Below are positions 59,078 through 64,000 of a DNA stretch of 64,000 nt, piece by piece. A model generated the notes under the pieces. It had not been told where the DNA came from, did no database searches, and saw only the letters and a program-made list of their open reading frames with translations. This DNA comes from Microbacterium sp. AK009. Lineage in GTDB: Bacteria > Actinomycetota > Actinomycetes > Actinomycetales > Microbacteriaceae. Made by a program: the position numbers and the translations under genes. The stretch lies in the NCBI RefSeq assembly GCF_013410955.1, contig NZ_JACCCG010000003.1, positions 124,001-188,000 on the forward strand, in the 5' to 3' direction. Positions within the stretch are counted from its first letter, which is position 1; each line of letters begins with the position of its first letter.

Positions 59078-60238
59078 GTGACCACCGCCCGGGCGACCGA
59101 CGAGGTCGCCGAGACCCTGCTCGCCAATGCCCGCGGCGGTGATGGAACGCGTCGCCGCGCGCGCTTCCACACCCTCGACGTGAGCGGGGTGCGCCGGCTC
59201 ACCGACGACGCGGTCGAGGTGACCTTCGCCGTGCCGCCCGAGCTCGACGATGAGTACGCGTTCCTCCCCGGCCAGCATGTCGCCCTGCGCGCACACCTCG
59301 ACGGCGAGGAGGTCCGCCGGTCGTACTCGCTGTGCCGACCGCCGACCCGCGGATCGATCAGCGTCGCGATCAAGCGCGACGCGGGTGGCCGGTTCTCGAC
59401 CTGGGCGCAGACAGGCCTCCGACCGGGTGATCGCATCGACGTGATGAGCCCGCAGGGCTCGTTCACGTCTTCGCTCGCCGAGCTCGACGGCTCCCATGTC
59501 GCCGGGATCGCCGCGGGCTCGGGCATCACTCCGATCATGGCGCTCGCCACCGCGGTGCTCGGTCGGTCGACGACGTCGCGGTTCACCCTGGTGTACGCCA
59601 ACCGCTCGTCGGCAGACGTCATGTTCCTCGACGACCTCGCCGACCAGAAGGACCGCTACCCGACCCGCTTCGCGGTGCACCACGTCTTCTCTCGCGAGGA
59701 GCGCGCGGCACCGCTGCTGTCCGGACGCCTCGATGACGAGCGCATCCGGGGGCTCCTCTCGCACGTCGTCCTTCCCGACACGGTGGACGAGTGGTTCCTG
59801 TGCGGGCCGCTGGAGTTGGTCGACCGGTGCCGCACGGCGCTTGCGGATGCCGGGGTGCCGCGTGACCACGTGCGCTTCGAGCTGTTCACGACCGGCGTCG
59901 AGGGTTCCCCGGCATCGCCGGTCGCGCGACCCCCGCGGCCGCGAGCGGATGAGCCCGTGCACCGCATCGACCTGCGGCTCGACGGGCTGAGCGCGAGCGT
60001 CGCGTCGCCCGTCCACGCGCGTGAGACGGTGCTCGCTGCGGCGCTGCGGGTGCGCCCCGACGCGCCGTACTCGTGCTCGGGCGGTGTGTGCGGTACCTGT
60101 CGCGCCCGGCTCGTCGACGGCGCGGTCACGATGGACGAGAACTACGCGCTCGAGCCCGACGAGATCGCCGCGGGGTACATCCTCACGTGCCAGTCCCGCC
60201 CCACGACCGAGCGGGTGGTCGTCGACTACGACGTGTGA
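59078..60238 (+). CDS. paaE: Phenylacetyl-CoA epoxidase reductase subunit PaaE
   Basis: 386 residues from GTG 59078 behind GAGGAG. Ferredoxin-NADP reductase-like FAD domain (RRSYSLCRPP as FAD-binding), NADPH domain (IAAGSGITPIMAL, WFLCGPLELVDRC) and a C-terminal plant-type 2Fe-2S domain with YSCSGGVCGTCRARL and the distant Cys in ILTCQS. Passes electrons from NADPH to the PaaA di-iron site. About 25 residues longer than E. coli PaaE, mostly at the N-terminus. Confidence 0.94.
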   Translation: MTTARATDEVAETLLANARGGDGTRRRARFHTLDVSGVRRLTDDAVEVTFAVPPELDDEYAFLPGQHVALRAHLDGEEVRRSYSLCRPPTRGSISVAIKRDAGGRFSTWAQTGLRPGDRIDVMSPQGSFTSSLAELDGSHVAGIAAGSGITPIMALATAVLGRSTTSRFTLVYANRSSADVMFLDDLADQKDRYPTRFAVHHVFSREERAAPLLSGRLDDERIRGLLSHVVLPDTVDEWFLCGPLELVDRCRTALADAGVPRDHVRFELFTTGVEGSPASPVARPPRPRADEPVHRIDLRLDGLSASVASPVHARETVLAAALRVRPDAPYSCSGGVCGTCRARLVDGAVTMDENYALEPDEIAAGYILTCQSRPTTERVVVDYDV

Positions 60239-60273
60239 GGCGGCCGAGTCGCCCCGCGGCGCGGCCGCCCCGG

Positions 60274-60332
60274 TTCATCCGTCGCAGATGTACGCCCGTG
60301 GGGCCTCCAGGCATACATATCCGACGGATGAA
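60274..60332. repeat. REP-like palindrome, copy 1
   Basis: Perfect 11-bp outer arms TTCATCCGTCG/CGACGGATGAA, inner arms ATGTACGCC/GGCATACAT with one mismatch. Same orientation as copy 2; the copies share most of about 60 nt. Confidence 0.8.
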
Positions 60333-60405
60333 GGAGGAGAGTGCGGGGTTCCGGCCCCGCCCATGATGCGCCGCTGCGGTCGTTGCGCGCGTGACGGGTC
60401 ACCGC

Positions 60406-60453
60406 CGCGCACCGCGCTTGCGCGCACCGCGCTTGCGCCGCGCGCCGCGCTTG
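60406..60453 (+). repeat. Short tandem repeat
   Basis: CGCGCACCGCGCTTG occurs twice in a row (60406-60420, 60421-60435), followed by a degenerate third unit CGCGCCGCGCTTG (60441-60453). Too short and too few for a CRISPR array. Confidence 0.7.
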
Positions 60454-60491
60454 TACGCACCGCACCCCCGTCGGGGACGCGCCCACCTCCC

Positions 60492-60552
60492 ATTCGTCCG
60501 TCGCAGATGTACGCCCCTGGGGCCTCCACGCGTACATATCCGACGGATGAAT
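60492..60552. repeat. REP-like palindrome, copy 2
   Basis: Outer arms ATTCGTCCGTCG and CGACGGATGAAT (one G-T difference), inner arms ATGTACGC/GCGTACAT perfect. Changes relative to copy 1 keep or improve pairing, which suggests selection for the hairpin. Confidence 0.8.
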
Positions 60553-60599
60553 GGCGGGTGAGGCCGAGACGCGCAGCGGCGCGGTCGGGCGGCGGGGCG

Positions 60600-61562
60600 T
60601 CACAGCAGGTCGGTGCGGGCGCGCAGCGCCGCTGCGCCGAGAAGGGGTCCATCGTTCGACAGGGTCGAGGGTCGCACGGCGATCGGTCGGGTGCGGGGGA
60701 GCGCGGTCCACCGGACGACGGCGGCGTCGACGAGGTCGAGGTAGTCGGGTCGCACGCGTGCGAATCCGCCGCCGATCGCGACCACGTCGAGGTCGAGGAG
60801 CGCCGAGACGCTGGCGATCGCCTGCCCCACCGCCTCGGCCGAGCGCCGGGTCGCGATGTCGGCGATCGGGTCGCCGGCGGCGACGGCGGCAGCGAGGTCC
60901 TCGCCGGTCCGGCCCTGCCAGCCGCGTCGCCTGGCCCACGACACCGTGGCCGGTCCGGACGCGGTCTCTTCCAGCGTTGTCCCGGTCCCGGTCCCGGTCC
61001 CCGCCCCGGACTCAACGGCGCTCCCGACCCTGCCGACCGGGTCGACGACGTGGAGCTGGCCGATATGGCCGGCGTTTCCCGTCGACCCCGAGACGAGGCG
61101 ACCGTCGGCGATCACCCCGCCCCCGACTCCGGTCGAGACGACCATCCCGAGCGACGTCGAGGCGCCGCGTGTCGCGCCGAGCCAGTGCTCCGCGAGGGCG
61201 ATGCACGTTCCGTCGAGACGAAGGGTCGTCGGAACGTCCGCCGCGTCCTCGACGAGCTCACCCAGGGCGAGATCGCGGATCGCCGGCATGTTGAGCGGAC
61301 TCACCGTGCCGCGAGTGAAGTCGATCGGACCCGCGGAGCCTACGCCCGCGCCGACCACGGATCCGGGCGCATGCGCCAGGGTGGCCGCGATGAGGGACCG
61401 GATGACGCCGGCCAAGCCCTCGGCTCCGATCTCGCGTCCCGTCGGCTGCCGGTGGCGTGATCCCGGCAACACGGCCCCGAACCCCTGCGCGTCGACGGCG
61501 ACGAGGGCCGACTCCGCCTTCGTGCCGCCGAGGTCGACCGCCAGGATCAGCTCACCCGTCAC
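60600..61562 (-). CDS. ROK family sugar kinase/regulator-like protein lacking the zinc motif
   Basis: 320 residues, no helix-turn-helix domain, so kinase-like rather than a repressor. ATP motif VDLGGTKAE at residues 9-17, the catalytic region with LRLDGTCIALAEHWLGA, STGVGGGVI and TGNAGHIGQL. The usual CxCGxxGCxE zinc motif is missing: the segment reads DPVGRVGSAVESGAG and then a Gly-Thr repeat encoded by a TCCCGG microsatellite (60980-61000). Whether it phosphorylates sugar is uncertain. GTG start. Confidence 0.8.
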   Translation of the reverse strand: MTGELILAVDLGGTKAESALVAVDAQGFGAVLPGSRHRQPTGREIGAEGLAGVIRSLIAATLAHAPGSVVGAGVGSAGPIDFTRGTVSPLNMPAIRDLALGELVEDAADVPTTLRLDGTCIALAEHWLGATRGASTSLGMVVSTGVGGGVIADGRLVSGSTGNAGHIGQLHVVDPVGRVGSAVESGAGTGTGTGTTLEETASGPATVSWARRRGWQGRTGEDLAAAVAAGDPIADIATRRSAEAVGQAIASVSALLDLDVVAIGGGFARVRPDYLDLVDAAVVRWTALPRTRPIAVRPSTLSNDGPLLGAAALRARTDLL

Positions 61563-61589
61563 TCTTCACACGTTATCGCCCTCGACGGG

Positions 61590-61608
61590 TACTTTAGTGG
61601 CTAAAGTA
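61590..61608. promoter_or_regulatory. MarR operator
   Basis: TACTTTAG-TGG-CTAAAGTA, perfect 8-bp arms, 5 nt before the start of the first gene in the operon that encodes the MarR protein. Also 28 nt from the divergent ROK start, so it could affect both. Confidence 0.8.
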
Positions 61609-61613
61609 AAGGC

Positions 61614-62249
61614 ATGACCACCATCGCCCTCTTCGGAGCAACGGGAAAGACCGGTCGGCGTGTGCTCGACCGTGCGCTCGCCGCCGGACACACCGTCCGA
61701 GCTCTCGTCCGCGATCCCGCCGCAGTCGTCGTCAGCTCCGAGCGACTCACGATCATCCCCGGTGACGTTCGAGATCCGGCGTCCGTCGCTGAGACCGTGC
61801 GCGGCGCCGACGTCGTGCTGAGCCTGTTCGGGCAGGTGAAGGGCTCGCCCCCCACCCTTCAGACCGACGGCACCCGCGTCATCGTGGAGGCGATGCGGGA
61901 GGCGGGCGTGAGCCGCATCGTCACCCTCTCGGGAGGGGGTCTCCGCGACGACGAGCACGATCGCCCGAAGGCGGCGGACCGCGTCATCCGGTTCCTTCTG
62001 AAGGTCCTCTCCGGAAAGGTGCTCGCTGACGCCGAGGGGCATCTCGAGGTCCTTCGCGCGTCGGGGCTCGACTGGACGGTCGTGCGTGGGCCTCGCCTCA
62101 CCGAGAAACCCGGGGTCGGCAGCCACCGGGTCGGGTGGGTCGGGGTGAACGCGAGCACGCAGATCAGTCGCGACGACCTGGCCGATTTCATCCTCACGCA
62201 GGTGGAGGATCGCCGGTTCGTCGGCGCGATGCCGTTCATCAGCGCATGA
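61614..62249 (+). CDS. NAD(P)-binding NmrA-like SDR protein
   Basis: 211 residues. N-terminal Rossmann motif ALFGATGKTGRRVL, ALVRDPAAVVV, DVVLSLFGQ and IVTLSGGGLRDDE; no YxxxK catalytic pair is obvious, as in atypical NmrA/BVR-B-like SDRs that reduce quinones or flavins or act as redox sensors. First gene of a three-gene operon with MarR; overlaps it by 4 nt. Confidence 0.87.
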   Translation: MTTIALFGATGKTGRRVLDRALAAGHTVRALVRDPAAVVVSSERLTIIPGDVRDPASVAETVRGADVVLSLFGQVKGSPPTLQTDGTRVIVEAMREAGVSRIVTLSGGGLRDDEHDRPKAADRVIRFLLKVLSGKVLADAEGHLEVLRASGLDWTVVRGPRLTEKPGVGSHRVGWVGVNASTQISRDDLADFILTQVEDRRFVGAMPFISA

Positions 62250-62680
62250 CTCTCGCGCCGCGCGACGCCGCGATCGGTCGCGTTCTGGAGGGTGTCATCG
62301 CCGTTCGACGGGTGTTGGGAGTCCGCCGGAGACCCTTCGCTCAGCTGCACCTCTCTTCGTCGCAGCTGGAGGCGCTGTACCTCATCGCCCACTCGTCCAG
62401 CCCGGTCACCCCGGGGGGTCTCGCGGCTCGGCTGGGCGTCACCCCCGGTGCCGTCACCCAGTTGGTCGAGGGTCTCAAACGCGTCGGCCTCGTCGCCCAA
62501 CGACCGCACCCCGACGATGCCCGCTCGCGGACGCTTTGGCTCACCGACGCAGCGCGCAGAGAGGTCGACGGGTTCGAAGCCCAGGTCATCGACGACATGC
62601 GCGGTCATCTGTCCGAACTGTCGGATGCGGAGGTGGCGGAGCTCGGCCGGCTTCTTCACCGCGTGGGCGGCGATGGCTGA
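62246..62680 (+). CDS. MarR family transcriptional regulator
   Basis: 144 residues from the ATG 62246 within the previous stop. Winged helix: PVTPGGLAARLGVTPGAVTQ, LVEGLKRVGLVAQRPHPDD and the wing ARSRTLWLTDAA, flanked by dimerisation helices. Presumably binds the palindrome at 61590-61608 and represses its own operon until a phenolic, quinone or oxidative signal appears (inference). Confidence 0.9.
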   Translation: MTLAPRDAAIGRVLEGVIAVRRVLGVRRRPFAQLHLSSSQLEALYLIAHSSSPVTPGGLAARLGVTPGAVTQLVEGLKRVGLVAQRPHPDDARSRTLWLTDAARREVDGFEAQVIDDMRGHLSELSDAEVAELGRLLHRVGGDG

Positions 62681-63587
62681 GGGGAGAAGACAGGGCGCGG
62701 TCCTCGTGACCGGCGCGACAGGCACCGTCGGCGCATCTGTCCTCGCCGAGCTCGCCGCGCGCGGCGCCGAGGTCGTCGCGGCGGTGCGCGATCCGGCCGC
62801 GCCGTCGGCGCGAGCGCTGGGTGTGCCGGTTCGCGAGTTCACCTTCGACGGTTCGCCGACTAACGCGCAGCGCGCCCTCGAGGGAGTCGACAGGGTGTTC
62901 CTGATGCGTCCCCCGCAGATCGAGGATGTCCGGACCTTCCTCTTCCCCACCATCGACGCGTGCCGTGCAGTGGGGGTGCGCCAGGTGGTGTTCCTGTCGT
63001 TGCAGGGAGTCCAGGTCAATCGCCGAACACCCCATCACGCGGTGGAGGCCAGGCTCCGAGAGGCGCGAGTCCCGTTCACCTTCCTCCGACCCAACTTCTT
63101 CATGCAGAACCTTTCGGCGACGTACGCGGCCGACATCCGGGTCCGGGATGAGATCTTCGTGCCCGCCGGTCGATCGCTGACCGCCTTCATCGACGCGCGC
63201 GACATCGGGCGGGTCGCCGCCTGCGTCCTCACCGAGGACGGGCACCTCGGAAAGGCGTACACCCTCTCGGGTGAGCGTGCCCTCGGCTATCGCGACGTCG
63301 CGCGGGTACTCACCGATGTCCTCGGTCGAGAGATCCGCTACGCCCGTCCGCGCGAGGATGCCTACCTCGATCGTCTGCGAGCGGATGGGGCGCCCGCCGC
63401 GTACATCGAGGTGCAGCGGATGATCTATCGCATCGTCCGCGCGAACGTGTCAGCGCTGCCCAATCGGATGGTGCGTCGACTCACCGGGCATCCCGCCATC
63501 ACCTTCCGGCAATTCGCGATCGACCATAGGGATGTCTGGATGCCCGACGGTGCCGGTGGCATCCTGCAGCCAGGCCCAGAGACGTGA
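62673..63587 (+). CDS. NmrA/QorB-like NAD(P)-binding protein
   Basis: 304 residues from the ATG 62673. Motif VLVTGATGTVGASVLAEL, VFLMRPPQIEDV, FTFLRPNFFMQNLS and FIDARDIGRVAACVLTE are typical of NmrA-like quinone-oxidoreductase-2 proteins. The end (TFRQFAIDHRDVWMPDG) is family-like up to about residue 292. The last 138 nt overlap the 3' end of the opposite-strand SDR gene. Third gene of the MarR operon. Confidence 0.87.
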   Translation: MAEGRRQGAVLVTGATGTVGASVLAELAARGAEVVAAVRDPAAPSARALGVPVREFTFDGSPTNAQRALEGVDRVFLMRPPQIEDVRTFLFPTIDACRAVGVRQVVFLSLQGVQVNRRTPHHAVEARLREARVPFTFLRPNFFMQNLSATYAADIRVRDEIFVPAGRSLTAFIDARDIGRVAACVLTEDGHLGKAYTLSGERALGYRDVARVLTDVLGREIRYARPREDAYLDRLRADGAPAAYIEVQRMIYRIVRANVSALPNRMVRRLTGHPAITFRQFAIDHRDVWMPDGAGGILQPGPET

Positions 63588-64000
63588 CTGGCGCCCGGCG
63601 TCGAAGGTGACCGCCTCGGCCCGGGTCTCGCGTCCGATCTCGATGTAGGCGTCGTGCCGGTCTCGGTGCCGCTCGCCGAGGGCGAGGGCGACTGCGTGGC
63701 GCGCGGTGCCTCGCGGCGTTGTGGCCCCGGGAAGGACTGCCATCGCCGGCATGACGTTGCGCCACACCCAGTCCATGTAGGCCGGCATGCCGCGCACCAG
63801 ACCCGTGCCCGCGACGAGCCCCGGGTCGTAGACATTGAGGCGCCGTCCGGTGGAGCCGAGCCGCGTCGCCCACGGGTGGGAGAGGGTGACGAGCGCGAGT
63901 TTGCTGGTCGCGTACGCCACGCCGCCGCGTTCGCGTTCGGCACGGAACGTCCCTGGAGGGGTGTCGTCGGGGATCGCGAGCTCAGCCGGCTCCTGCCAGA
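63450..64000 (-). CDS. Short-chain dehydrogenase, cut by the right edge
   Basis: Partial: the start lies beyond 64000. The visible 183 codons include GGVAYATSKLALVTLSHPWA with the catalytic YxxxK (YATSK), NVYDPGLVAGTGLVRG, and a C-terminal cap. The family usually ends near SRLWAWLQDATG; here the frame runs on about 30 residues to a stop at 63450, overlapping the NmrA-like gene by 138 nt. The normal stop may have been lost. Confidence 0.82.
   Translation of the reverse strand, partial: WQEPAELAIPDDTPPGTFRAERERGGVAYATSKLALVTLSHPWATRLGSTGRRLNVYDPGLVAGTGLVRGMPAYMDWVWRNVMPAMAVLPGATTPRGTARHAVALALGERHRDRHDAYIEIGRETRAEAVTFDAGRQSRLWAWLQDATGTVGHPDIPMVDRELPEGDGGMPGESTHHPIGQR

Larger units (their letters stand above)
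60239..60599. other. Repeat-rich intergenic region after paaE
   Basis: No gene. It holds two copies of a palindromic element (60274-60332, 60492-60552) and a short tandem repeat (60406-60453). Read-through frames are Arg/Pro-rich and unconvincing. The first palindrome probably ends paaABCDE transcription; the second may serve the convergent ROK gene. Confidence 0.6.

Noticed and set aside
60406..60453. Tandem repeat as a possible CRISPR array
   Set aside because: Units are 13-15 nt, directly adjacent without spacers, and number only three; no cas gene is present.

Overview
The window is high-GC DNA (G or C in most third codon positions) with tightly packed genes, frequent GTG starts and ATGA or GTGA overlaps, and many protein types usual in Actinobacteria. 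A paa operon with an actinobacterial-type TetR operator, a treS-like/maltokinase pair, DUF3618/holin envelope genes and an ArsR-ArsC fusion point to the family Microbacteriaceae, most likely Microbacterium or a close relative. I saw no rRNA or tRNA gene, no CRISPR array and no insertion sequence transposase.

Region 1 (about 400-17260) is a compact catabolic cluster on the plus strand: two Gfo/Idh/MocA dehydrogenases, an aldo/keto reductase, a complete dipeptide-type ABC importer, a metallo-beta-lactamase-fold protein whose metal ligands are mostly gone, an amidohydrolase, a 3-hydroxyacid dehydrogenase, a zinc-type alcohol dehydrogenase, a SelA/DgaE-like PLP enzyme, a fumarylacetoacetate-hydrolase-family protein, RidA, an IclR regulator and a phosphotriesterase-like lactonase. 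Three transcription units in it each carry the same multi-half-site operator (half site GTTCA/TGAAC, spacers of 4 and 6), which I assign by inference to the IclR protein. The gene set fits uptake, deacylation, oxidation, deamination and C-C hydrolysis of a polyhydroxylated amino compound without a kinase or aldolase. I do not recognise this pathway, and it is my main candidate for an undescribed system. Its right flank holds a truncated, frameshifted GH35 beta-galactosidase remnant.

Region 2 (18700-36800) is mostly housekeeping and envelope: a small membrane protein, a TetR/DUF418 divergent pair, epoxide hydrolase, a PAS-GAF-GGDEF diguanylate cyclase, pdxH, three small unassigned genes, a DUF3618/holin operon, a DUF72 protein, a YihY-type membrane protein, SDR, lipoprotein plus CDF transporter, LysR, YaeQ, a PEBP-like protein, DUF6325/SHOCT and a tandem universal stress protein.

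Region 3 (36800-49050): a trehalose-synthase-type GH13 enzyme converging on maltokinase, then a minus-strand four-gene ABC module with two large FtsX-like permeases and two ATPases, and a PhzF epimerase with a second partial copy of its C-terminus. Region 4 (49158-51364) is a decayed arsenic cluster: arsC, an ArsR-ArsC fusion, an ArsN-like acetyltransferase and the last third or less of a flavoprotein, with two matching ArsR operators. Region 5 (51364-60238) is the phenylacetate degradation cluster: a PaaR-like TetR, enoyl-CoA hydratase, hydroxyacyl-CoA dehydrogenase, paaZ, paaI and paaABCDE, with two near-identical promoter/operator sequences. Palindromic repeats pepper this region, and one lies inside the 3' end of paaA. 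Region 6 (60600-64000) has a ROK protein lacking the family zinc motif, a self-regulated MarR operon with two NmrA-like proteins, and an SDR that runs off the right edge.
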